Assembly: GCA_016630905.1 (NCBI GenBank)
Contig: WBMQ01000014.1
Span: 868,001 to 932,000 of the forward strand
DNA from: Capillidium heterosporum
Lineage: Eukaryota; Entomophthoromycota; Entomophthoromycetes; Entomophthorales; Capillidiaceae
DNA: 64,000 nt
Direction: 5' to 3'
Shown here: positions 37,644 to 47,857 of the stretch, one piece after another
Position numbering within the stretch: the stretch's first letter is position 1
Layout of the letters: each line of letters begins with the position of its first letter
Position numbers and translations under genes: made by a program
Notes under the pieces: model-generated
The model's database searches: none
What the model was told of the DNA's origin: nothing
What the model saw: the letters and a program-made list of their open reading frames with translations, nothing else

Positions 37644-39000
37644 TATTAGAAAACATCTATAAGAAATATTTACTAGCTAGAATTAGCTAAAAAGCAATAG
37701 TAGCTAAAACTTTATAAAAGCTAAAAATATTAATTATAAGGCTATATAAAAAGAAGGCTTATATTTATAGTCTAATCTAAAAATAATAAACAAATAGAAA
37801 TACTTTAAAAATAGCTATTAGACTAAAAAGTATAGTTAGGTTTATTAGCTCAAAAGAGTTTTAAAGTTTAATTCAGATTAATTTAGTTTAGTTTTATTAT
37901 TTGGTTTAGATTAGAGTAACTTTTTACTATAAAGAGATGCTGATTATTAGTTTTATATTATATTATGCAGAAAGTCTATACTATACTAATAAGTAAAAGA
38001 AATATTAAATAATTACTTAGCCTACTACTAAGTTTACTATAGGTGTAATAATCCTAATTATTATAATTTCTAATATAAGGTTATTGACTAATTCTCTATA
38101 TACTATACTAATTTTTTCTTACTAATTCTTAATATTTCTATTTGCTATTTATATCTAATTTTAATTAGAAATCAGGTTAATTATTAGATATTTTTAGCTA
38201 TTGTTTCTATATTCTTAGTTTAACTATAGGAATTTCAACCTTTATTAAATAGTATTTTGATATTGAAATACTAATAACCAACTAATAACATTAAGATACT
38301 AAAAGAATATTTAAACTTTTAAAATACTATTAAAGGCTAGAATCTTAATAATATTTCACCTTACTATTTTCTAAATAGCTATTATCTACCTTTTGATCTT
38401 AACTATTAACTATAGCTATTGTAACAACCTAATTTGTTTTGTTTACAAATAAAGTATTGTTTTTAGTTAGCCTTTTAATTATTAAATTATATGAATATAT
38501 AGTTTAACTTTTATACCTTTTTAACTTACTCTACTTAAACTTTTTTACTTTTCTTTAGACTTATCTTCTTTAAGTGATTTATATTACTAATACTATAGTT
38601 AGTATTAGTTTTACTATTCTAACCTCTTATATCATATGTTTCCATTATAATACTATTATTAGTTGGATCCAATAGCACCTTTTTGGACTTTATAATAGGC
38701 TTTATATAGGTGATTTATCTTTAATAGTTGATACTTGAAATACTAGTAATTAATATTTTTTCTAATCTATTAGTAACATTATTCTTTTTATTTTCTAAGT
38801 ATTTATTACTAACCTAAGAAATACTAAAGTTAATTTAGAAATAGCCAATGCTAAATGAAATGCTTAATTTATACTAAAGAGAAAAAAACTTTTAGTATTG
38901 CTAAGATTAATACCAAACTAGTAATCCTATATGTTTAGAATATAAAACTGAATTTTAGTTATTAAGTGAAGCTATAGCTAATTAGAAGGATTTTCTTACA
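37644..39000. repeat. Family-A LTR, split by family C
   Basis: Family-A sequence runs from TATTAGAAAACATC (37644) to 38043 and resumes at 38695, ending GATTTTCTTACA at 39000. The break is the family-C insertion at 38044-38694. The outer 5-bp flanks (AATTA and AGTAT) do not match, so this copy has either lost its duplication or recombined. Confidence 0.7.
38044..38694. repeat. Family-C solo LTR with TSD ATAGG, inside family A
   Basis: A 651-bp unit from TGTAATAATCC to TTTTTGGACTTTATA. Flanks ATAGG lie at 38039-38043 and 38695-38699. Its reverse complement is related to the LTR of the intact gypsy element, both starting TGTAARGTCCA and sharing an ATTGGATCCAACTAAT-type block. Confidence 0.8.
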
Positions 39001-39411
39001 AGTATAATAAAATCTAAAATCTAAAAATTTTTAAAAGTAGTTTTTTAATATTTTTTAAATAATTTATAAAAATTTAACTTTTAATATTTAAATAGTATAT
39101 TTATTTAGTTACTTTATTAAGTTTAAATAGTAATTAGAAAGTATTATTTTTATAAAATGCTAGTAAATATATATAAATATATATATAATTAAAACTATAT
39201 ACATTAATTTTTATTTAATTTTATAATATTACCTTTAATTATGTCTAAGTAGTAAGTATTAAATAGTAATCTTCTACTATATTCAAAAGTTTTAATCAAT
39301 TTCGAAAAATATTAACAAATATTAAGCTTGCTTAGAAATAATTGGAAAAGAAAGGAACTAAAGTATAGATAAAAATCATATAATTTCGAACATTAGTACC
39401 ACTTAAACTTT
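39001..39411. other. Intergenic boundary between repeats and gene island
   Basis: AT-rich and without a recognisable element. It includes an (AT)-rich run near 39170-39190 and the 3' flank of the Atg22-like gene. Confidence 0.4.
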
Positions 39412-40969
39412 TCACTCCTTCTCCAAATCCTTTGCACTAGCCCTAGCCCTATCAACATCAACCAACATCAAACAGAAGATCCCTGCCAAGAAAAGTGCTA
39501 TAACAAAATAGTAGCCTAATCGAATCTCTCCAGTAGCTGCTGTAATAGCACCTACGACCAATGAACCAATCCAAGAAGTTCCTTTGAAAGCAATAAGGTA
39601 GATGGAGAAGTACTCTGACTCCCTTCCCTTGGGTACCAACTCAGCAAATGTAACACGGTGGAATGATTGGAGGGCTGCATACAAAGTTACCACAATGATG
39701 AAATAAACGTAATATTCAACTCTGGACTTGAGGCCGAAGTTAGGGCTGTAGTAGCCAGCAAGTCCCCAAAGTGCGAATAGGGAAGACACAAAAGTTAGGA
39801 TAATGGCCGTCCACTTGGTGGAGCAGTAAGGGCGGCCATCCTTTCGAACCCACTTCTGACGAATCCAGGTAAGAATAATAACTCCTATAGCCTCAGCAAT
39901 GGGTGCACCTGCTGAAAGGAATAGAGTATCGATAGATTGGACGCCCAACGACGATCTTCCTACGAATATGGTGACCGAAAGTATGGTACTCAATCCATCA
40001 GATATAAAAAACCAGGACCACAGTGCCAACCATATATACTTGGCCTGGCTAATCTCCTTAAATCCGTGATAGAGCTGTAATATCGAATGGTTGAAGAAAC
40101 TCCTTCCATGTGGCAGTTTCGGCCCTCCTACTTTTGGCAAGAAAAACCAGGAAATAAGCCCTATGACCAACCACCAAGCTCCGGCCATAGAGGCACCGAT
40201 CTGCAACGCAAAAGATGGAGATTCCAGGTAGATGGAGAGGGCGCCAGCTGCTGCCAATACGATTGCACCTGCCACTAAACCCAAAGCTAACGAGTTGGAT
40301 GAAAGGCGGTTACCAACTAGCTCCCGTACTGTCCCCAACTTTTTGTTATCATGAGGAAATGTAGCGACAACCTCTAAAACTTCTGGATGGTTTCGAGTAA
40401 GCACTGGTAGGTAGGAATAGTAGTAAGCAGATGCTACGGCTGAGCTGACGTTGGCTACGATACTGAATATGGTAATTGCCCAGTAGTACTTGGCATCAGG
40501 TAACAAAAAGTAGATGGTACCGAATGCACCTCCAAGGATGGTAAACAGTAAGATAAAGAGTTGACGAAAGCGTCTATGGTCGGCTAGAGATCCAAAAAAG
40601 ATGAGAATAAGAGCTTGAATAACCACAGTTAAGGCTGAAGCATACAACGCAAAACTGGTAGTAGGGATAGCAACGCCTCCAATAATGACGACGCACTTGT
40701 AGTTGGGCTTGGAAAAATTACAAACTTGAGTATGGTCGGAAGCTTCGAACCCGGAGCGCACACTCAATGCCTCGATCATAGGTGGGACGATGTTACCAAT
40801 AGATAGCGTATAGGGCAGGAACTATCGAGATGTATTTAGTTTAGTGAAATAGTCAATTGGTTACTGCTATGGCATAGCTATAGAACCCAAAAATCTGAAG
40901 TCGAGTGGTGACATCCTTCGTCTTCATGTAGGACTCTAACTTGGTACTGGGGGCGATAAGCTCACTCAT
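39412..40969 (-). CDS. ATG22: Atg22-like major facilitator transporter
   Basis: A multi-spanning membrane protein of the Atg22 family, which in yeast exports amino acids from the vacuole after autophagic breakdown. Two exons: 40969-40865 (35 codons, starting MSELIAPSTK) and 40821-39412, joined by a 43-nt GT-AG intron with a CTAAAC branch-like site. The join is in phase and restores the family's N-terminal GFYSYAIA...IVPPMIE block; without exon 1 the frame would start mid-domain. The product is 504 residues, near the ~530 of yeast Atg22, with about 12 hydrophobic segments, a short luminal Cys-containing loop (VCNFSKPNYKC) and LADHRR after TM2. The C-terminus DVDRARASAKDLEKE is cytosolic in style. 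No frame problems. Paralogues with other substrates exist, so the exact role is inferred. Confidence 0.88.
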
Positions 40970-42134
40970 AGTTGTTGGAGGTTACTTTCTTATTCGTTCT
41001 TAGGCTGCTGAAGACGAGAAATCATTTGACTTGCACAAGTTGGGGAATAAATATACTTCCGAGTACTTTATCTGATAAAGAATTCCATTCTAAGATAATC
41101 TGGGTTTTCTACGAAATATAGCTAAAAAAGGGATGAGGGTTTTAGTTTATTCTATTCTTCTATTTGATTTGTTGATTTTGTCCCTTTTTGAAAGAGGGCA
41201 AGTAAAAATAAGATAGTGCTATTCAGCCCTTTAAATTTGCATGATAAATTTTAATTTGTTAGCATGCCTTGATAGAGCTTAAGAAAGTTTGTGCTGTGTT
41301 TATAAGGTAAAATACCACTGCTTCAAATACCAACATCTATTACCCCTTGTAGAGTTCATCTCAAGAATATACATCCGAAATTCCAAACTGATTGTACTAT
41401 AAAGCAGTTCAAGTAAATAGTTATGATACAATCAATTTAGAACCAAGTGAGCATGCCTTTTGGAGGCGGACTCTACCCTCTATCGATGCTAAAGGCCGCC
41501 CACAGCTGGTGCTCGACTTACCTAACTATCTCATAGAGCCAGGAATTACTTGTTTAGGTCGATTACTTTCTTTAGAATGGCACACCTCTATTTTTACTTC
41601 AGGTTAGAATCCATATTTGAACTTTGGGATGTCCCTATATAAATTGCAAACAGTTAGCCTATACACAACAAAATTGAAAGTAATTGTGCCTAAGAACCTG
41701 GGTATGTTCTTAATTATCATTTATACTGTTTCTTAACTGTTACTTCTAACCTAATTTCCGTTTAAAGCTGCAACTTACAGCATATTCGCCTAAAGCCTGT
41801 TAAAAATAGCAATCGAGCTACTTGGATGGGACTTCAACGAGTAGAAATGTCATTTAAGGACAGTTAATCCCAAGTTTAGTAAAATTGACGTTGGGGTAAG
41901 AAGGTTAGGTAGCTAACGATAGTCCATTCAAGTTAGAATCAAACTAAAATTAACCTTTGGATAAGTATTTAGTCGTTGCCCTCCCAACTTTTGATCCAAA
42001 TTTTCTGTATCTTTGCATCGCAATTACCACATTCCCCAGCTATCCCCAGCCTCATTAAAGCTTAGAAATTGTTAAATACTCGAGTCCAGTTTTTGCAAGC
42101 CGCTTTAATATATACATTTAATTAATACAATACA
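40970..42134. other. Divergent intergenic region
   Basis: Separates the minus-strand Atg22-like gene from the plus-strand subtilase, so it should hold both promoters. A 71-codon frame at 41392-41607 has no recognisable domain and I do not call it a gene. Confidence 0.5.
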
Positions 42135-43731
42135 ATGCATTCCAACACCGTGTGGTACAAGTTGACGGGTCTAGTGTGGCTGTGCAGCAGCGTCTATGGC
42201 AAGGTATCGGTTTTGGATTCAGTGCTCAGCGACTGTCAGAGTAAGGAATGGGTAGACTACTTGATCCAGCTACCACCGCATCCAAACGTTATTTCAGGGA
42301 AAGCAGTTGCCAATGATTCAGAAGGATACGTGGAAACGATTCGTAGCCACTGCAACAGCGCCCAGTCCAACATCATAGAGTACTTGGAAAGAGAGAAGTC
42401 GGAGGGGCGAGTGAAATACTACCAATCCTACTACCTAACTAACACTTTGGCCGTGACATCTACAAAGGATGTGGTTGAAACCATCCGAGATATGGACGAT
42501 GTCGAAGAAATATCCTCCAACAACAAATTCCAAGTTCGCGGCACCAATTCCTTTGACAATAACGATTCAGTCGTCATTAGCGAACTCGATTGGAGCGGCG
42601 CCAATCAGCTGTGGAGTATCCAGTACATTAACGCCACCAATTTGCCGTCCAAGGTATACGAGGAAGCTGCAAACCTGGTGTACGCCAACGCTGATACCGG
42701 TGTGGAGTACACACATAAGGCTATAAGTAGCAACTATCGCGGCCTGAAGGCCGATGGCACCTACGATCACAACTACAACTGGTTCGACGCCAACACTAAA
42801 TCAGTTTCCGATCCCAACGCAAAGCCAGACGCTAACAAACCCAACGAAAAGTGCCCAGTCGGCATCAAAGAACCCTGTGGAGATGACGACCATGGTACCC
42901 ACACCATGTCTACGGTGGTTGGCCACCTTGGGCTGGGAGTATCGCCAACCACCAAGTGGATCGCCTGTAAGAACATGAACCAGAACTTTGGCTCTCCTTC
43001 GTCTTACTTAGGCTGTCTCGAGTTTTTCTTCGCACCAACCGACCTGGATGGAAAGAACGAGAACTTCCACATGCGTCCCAACGTCATCGGTAATTCGTAC
43101 ACCTGTCCACCTGAGGAGGGGTGTTCGGCGAAGACCTTTACCTACGCGATGCAAGCCCTCAAGAGTGTCAACATCTTCATGTCTGTTTCGGCTGGTAATT
43201 CGGGGGCTGGTGGCTGCGGTACTATTAAAGATCCACCTGCCACCGATCCTAACGCTTTCACGGTGGGTGCTTTGAACTACATGTCTGACGAAAGAGCCTC
43301 GTTCTCGTCGATGGGCCCAGTACCTGGTCGTACCACCACCAACATCGGGTTGGACATTGCTGCACCAGGTGTCAATATCACTGGAGCTGCCCTAAATGGT
43401 GGATTCAAGTCTCTAGCTGGTACATCTATGGCCTCTCCCCACGTTTCTGGTGCAGCTTTGCTGATATTGGCAGCCTGCCCTCACTTGAAAAAGGATATCG
43501 ATGAGGTGTTTAAGCTACTCCGTAAAACCGCTTCCCCCCTGAAAGCTAAGATGGGCTGTGGTGGTGATACAGCTGAAACTTATCCCTAACAACGAGTTTG
43601 GATATGGTAGACTTAATGTTGGCCGTGCTATTTATGAGTGTCAAAATAGTTCCTCCAGAGCTACCTTTGATGATGCTTCAATATATACAGACGAAGGATT
43701 GCCATTGGAACTTTTAGATCAAGAAGATTAA
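42135..43731 (+). CDS. Secreted subtilisin-like serine protease (S8), frame broken near the C-terminus
   Basis: A single-exon preproprotein. Residues 1-22 are a signal peptide. About 39-135 is an I9-type propeptide (DYLIQLPP...LTNTLAVTS...VEEISSNNKF). The mature S8 domain has catalytic Asp187 (ANADTGVEYTH), His253 (DDHGTHTMS), oxyanion Asn355 (SAGNSG) and Ser431 (GTSMASPH). It resembles the bacillopeptidase-F-like subtilases (WIACKNM, APTDLDGKN). The frame ends at a TAA (43587-43589) right after GGDTAETYP, but the next frame continues at 43588 with NNEFGYGRLNVGRAIYEC and a proper stop at 43729-43731. The conserved GYGRLN end of the domain is thus displaced by one extra base, most simply a T at 43580/43581. 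A cut at that point would remove only the last ~47 residues. It is likely an extracellular nutrient-acquiring protease. Confidence 0.88.
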
Positions 43732-45084
43732 TTTAAAGCTTATGTCCAAAAGCAAGATGTGTAACCAACAGCATACGATGCGCTTCAGTGTCATACCATT
43801 TATAATAAAGCATAGGTTTCCATACATAATTAGGCGTTTAAGTTTGCTTGTTATTTTGCAAGGTTATTGTATAAGCTGGTACATCTATTTGAGTGCAGGC
43901 TAATTTAGCCAGTATATACTAAATACTCCTAATATAACAAACCTGCATCCAAGAGCTTTAAATAAGCTTAATAGTTTAAACAAAGTAAAGAGTAAAACTA
44001 GTTAGAACTAAGACATATTTTATGTGATACTCCATCGCTTGCCTGTCTTGATATTAGTTTTACTATAAATATATTCTTGAGTCAGATATAGTCAGAAATT
44101 TTACATGTGAAAGCTAAAAGAACTACTAACATTTTCGTAAAGTATTCACTACCTCTGTTTGAATTTGCTTTATATTTTTCTTATAAATTTATTGGATAAA
44201 GTGGTGAATAAAGCTGAACAAAGGGAGAACAGAAATTCATCCGTGCCTTAGCTATGGTTTCCTATAAAATTACCACTGCCTACTTATAAGGTCTGATTTT
44301 GCTTCATTCTATTCAGATAAAGCAGATTATCTAAGCAAGATGGAGCCGAGTTTTACTATTATTCAATATCCATTCAAAGGCTTTGCTACCCCTACCTTCT
44401 TTTGCCTAGGGCAGCTATGATTCTACGCTCCCTTTCTTTTGCAATAAAACCGCTCAAGTCAATAGGTTCCCCAGATGCAAAGATCTAAAAAAAGCCCAAG
44501 GGTATAATTTTTGGGCTCTTGAAAGCCCTGTGGATTAAATTGGAAAATGTGGATGAACAGGATGTTCATTGCAAAATAATGGGGAGTTATATTACAGGTT
44601 AGCCTAAAACAAAAATAAAGGCATAGTATGGACCACTGAGCTAGTTTTCAGACTAATCGTTATATACTTGTGAATCTTATGGACAGCACAACCAACGTAC
44701 AATATGTGAAGTCAGCTGTTCAGCATTAAGTGCCTGGTATACTACTGCATGTTCATGAGCTCAGACACCTAATTCCAATCAGACAATGTAACAATTGTTC
44801 AAAGCCTATAGTTTGTGGCCTGATTTCATTCATTGATTTTTAACTAGTCTGAAACGTTTATTCAATTACTTTAGTCAACGGAGTAAATTTATGGACAAAT
44901 GAAATGAGTTAATACTGATAATCATTTGCTTGAATTGACGTACTTAGGTCATGATGTAACTACCTGACTACGTTTAATTTTCCCTACCTCTATAAGTTGG
45001 TGAATCCTATAAAAATTTGTCATTACAGAGAAGTTTTCTTCAAAATATTTTAAGTTTCTATCAAACGTAATCCCTATAAATTAA
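43732..45084. other. Intergenic region with subtilase poly(A) signal
   Basis: A canonical AATAAA sits at 43804-43809, about 75 nt after the displaced stop codon. This supports the view that the transcript's normal end is after the second frame. The rest, up to the 14-3-3 start, shows no gene or repeat. Confidence 0.5.
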
Positions 45085-46138
45085 ATGGCTGTAAGTGATT
45101 CTTTAAATTCAGCGTGTTTTAACACCAGTTCTGTAACCTTTATTGACACATGTTTAATATTTAGGAACGCGAGAACCAGGTACGAGATCGGTTGGTTTTA
45201 CTTATTAATCTTTCAACAGGTTTACATGGCCAAATTGGCCGAGCAAGCTGAACGCTACGAAGGTAAATTTAACCCTTATCATCTTTAATAACATTCTTCT
45301 AGAAATGGTCACTTTCATGAAGGTAATTTTATTATTCAGGCTGCGGCATTAAATACTTGACCTTTCACGTTTCTAGGATGTTGCCAAGGTAATTAATTAA
45401 CGCGAGAAATTCTGCTAACTGTAACAATAGCTTAACGTCGAACTCACCGTTGAGGAGCGTAACTTGCTGTCCGTTGCCTACAAGAACGTTATCGGTGCCC
45501 GTCGTGCCTCGTGGAGAATTATCTCCTCCATAGAGCAGAAGGAGGAAAGCAAGGGCAACGAAGATCATGTCACCAAGATCAAGGACTACCGCAAAAAGGT
45601 TCGAGGACGAATTGGCTGACATCTGCAAGGATATTCTCCAAGTTCTTGATGAACATCTCATTCCCAATGCCGAATCCAGCGAATCCAAAGTTTTCTACTA
45701 CAAGATGAAGGGCGACTACCACCGTTATCTTGCTGAGTTTGCCACAGGAGACATCCGCGAGGAAGCCGCCAAGAGTGCTGAAGTTGCCTACAAGTCTGCT
45801 ACTGATATCGCCCAGGTTGAGCTTGCTCCTACTCATCCCATCCGCCTTGGCCTTGCCTTGAACTTCTCAGTATTCCACTACGAAATTATGACTTCCCCCA
45901 CCAAGGCCTGCAAGTTGGCCAAGCAGGCTTTCGATGATGCTATTGCTGAGCTCGATACTCTTTCCGAAGATAGCTACAAGGACTCCACTCTTATCATGCA
46001 GCTCCTCCGTGATAACTTGACGCTCTGGCAATCAGATGTCCAAGAGAGTAAGTATTGTTTTATAGCATTGTGACTCATTTTTATATAGATGAAAACGTCG
46101 ACGAGAAGGGAGAGGAATCCAAACAGGATGCCGCTTAA
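45085..46138 (+). CDS. 14-3-3 protein (BMH/rad24 family), intron-rich, one frameshift
   Basis: Phosphoserine/threonine-binding dimeric adaptor of the cytosol. I place seven exons: 45085-45090, 45165-45179, 45220-45262, 45303-45322, 45377-45388, 45431-46047, 46089-46138, all with GT-AG introns. The joined N-terminus reads [20 protein letters not shown], and both family signatures are present ([10 protein letters not shown] at exon 6; [15 protein letters not shown] before the last intron). The tail is acidic, ending SKQDAA. Length is 253 residues if one base is skipped. That base is an extra T at 45600/45601, where the family's KKVEDEL is read from KKGTTCGAGGAC; uncorrected, a stop follows within seven codons. 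Two exons of 15 and 12 nt are microexons. Everything else is near-perfect 14-3-3, so I favour an assembly error over a pseudogene. Confidence 0.9.
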
Positions 46139-46769
46139 TTGAATTGATTTTAAATCAGTACTTTCTTTATCACATATGGTTTTGCTTATCCCTGGTCCAA
46201 GTATAATCATCAACTGTGATTATTAAACTATTTTTCACTTCAATAAACTATGTTTTATAAAGCTTGACGTTTAAAGTGTTTATTGCATTGTATTATATTC
46301 TATATAAGTTAGTATATAGTATAATGCTTTAGTGTTATATAAACTGATGGTATCATAATTTTAGGCAGGTTAAATATATATTACTGAAGGCCACTATACT
46401 AAATATATAAACTAAATCTTATACAGGATTCATTTAATTAAACATAGAAGCGACAGTATATAGTGAGGCTTCAAATTAAAGCTGCTCTAAAGCCTCTACT
46501 ATATATAGTAGTTATTGGAACTTTACTCTTGTAAAAATATATAGTAGTATGTTTGGGTACAACCATAAAGAGTTCGAAGTTTGATATGTAATACTCAGGT
46601 TCTATAGGCTCCTCTATTCCAACTCATATACAAATTATCAATTATACAGAATCCCAATCTAGTAAAGTTTTTATATCATAGCTTCCAATTTACGTCATCG
46701 GATTGGATTAGTAATCGAACCACTATAAACTCCAAAACATAAACAATCGCTTCTACTTTCAAAAGCACA
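46139..46769. other. Intergenic region, 14-3-3 terminator side and MOSC promoter
   Basis: An AATAAA at 46242-46247, about 105 nt after the 14-3-3 stop, is the likely poly(A) signal. The remainder is AT-rich and unique, without a gene. Confidence 0.45.
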
Positions 46770-47857
46770 ATGGCTATCGAAATCAGCGATCTAATTGTTT
46801 ATCCAGTCAAATCTTGCAAAGGGATCCATTTAACTGAAGTAAATCTGAACAAATGTAAATAGTTTTAAAGTATTATACTAATATAGCTTTAGATGGTTTC
46901 GAGTACGATAGATTGTGGATAGTTACCGATTCGGAGTATAAGATGATAACAGCCAGATCCCATCCAAAGGTAAAACTAAATATCTGGCTATTTATTTATA
47001 GTTTTAAGTTAGTAACAATTAGTACGAAATTTATAAAAGTAGACGGCCAACTGAAAGTCGAAGTTTCAGCACCTGGAATGCCCAATGTAGTTTTAGATCC
47101 TTTAAATACGTAATTTTATACTTTTAACATACATTTACAGTTTAATAGTGAAGGGAAAAAGACAGGCAAATGTAAAGATTTGGAATGACGAGGTTTTAGG
47201 CTTCGACTGTGGCGATGATATTGGTGAATGGTTTACTAAATATCTAAACGAAACCAATTTGAGAGTCGTATTGAAAGGGTCTGAAAGACGCAAGGTTCAA
47301 GATCTATATCTTGAGAGAGATGGGCACAAAGATTTCGAATCAGAGGTATTTTGTGCTCTTGTATATCTGTATGCTTATTTTTAGACCGCTTTTGCCGATG
47401 GATTCCCAATTCTTCTATCTAGTGAAGAGTCAATTGTCTCTCTTCAAAAATCTTTACCTGGAGATGTATCGGACACCGTCACACTAGCTAACTTTCGTCC
47501 AAACTTGGTCGTCAAAAACTGCAGTTTGGCTTTCCAAGAAGATGCAATCGGTACCTTCCAAATCGGCGATCTTAAGTTCCATGCAGATAAGCCTTGTTCA
47601 AGATGTAGTATGCCAAATGTCAATACAGAAACTGGTGTTCCACACCCAACCGAACCTACCAAGACCTTGATGAAAACACGTAGAGCATTCCCCCATATTG
47701 CTAAATTCAAATCATTCTTTGGGGTTAATGTCATCCCTTTATGCAAAGGTAATGTGTATTAATTTGTGCTGACTATTAATTTTTGCATTTTTCATCTATA
47801 GAGGGTACTTTAAAGGTTGGTCAACAAGTTGAAGTTTTAACTGAAACTGAGAAATAA
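46770..47857 (+). CDS. MOSC-domain molybdenum cofactor protein (mARC/YcbX-like)
   Basis: Predicted Moco sulfurase C-terminal domain protein, the family of mitochondrial amidoxime-reducing component and bacterial YcbX, which reduce N-hydroxylated compounds. Six exons: 46770-46854, 46887-46969, 47009-47109, 47141-47345, 47385-47748, 47802-47857. The introns are 32, 39, 31, 39 and 53 nt and all GT-AG; the summed exons keep phase and give 297 residues. The N-terminal beta-barrel domain shows IYPVKSCKGI-type residues (VYPVKSCKG), FEYDRLWIVTD and ARSHPK. The MOSC core shows NFRPNLVV, the cysteine motif PCSRC (Cys229/Cys232), one of which ligates Mo in the family, then TLKVGQQVEV. The second intron's acceptor was chosen at 47008, because the nearer AG at 47001 breaks phase. 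There is no transmembrane segment of the mARC type. The substrate is not predictable. Confidence 0.9.

Noticed and set aside
41392-41607. 71-codon plus-strand frame between Atg22-like and subtilase genes
   Set aside because: No recognisable domain, signal or splice context; it lies in a shared promoter region. It could be real but I cannot support it.
42469-43275. Alternative-frame open segments within the subtilase
   Set aside because: They lie in other frames of a clear S8 protease with all catalytic residues and show no domain of their own.
46680-46740. tRNA-like B box (GGTTCGATTA on the minus strand)
   Set aside because: No matching A box, acceptor stem or anticodon arm around it.
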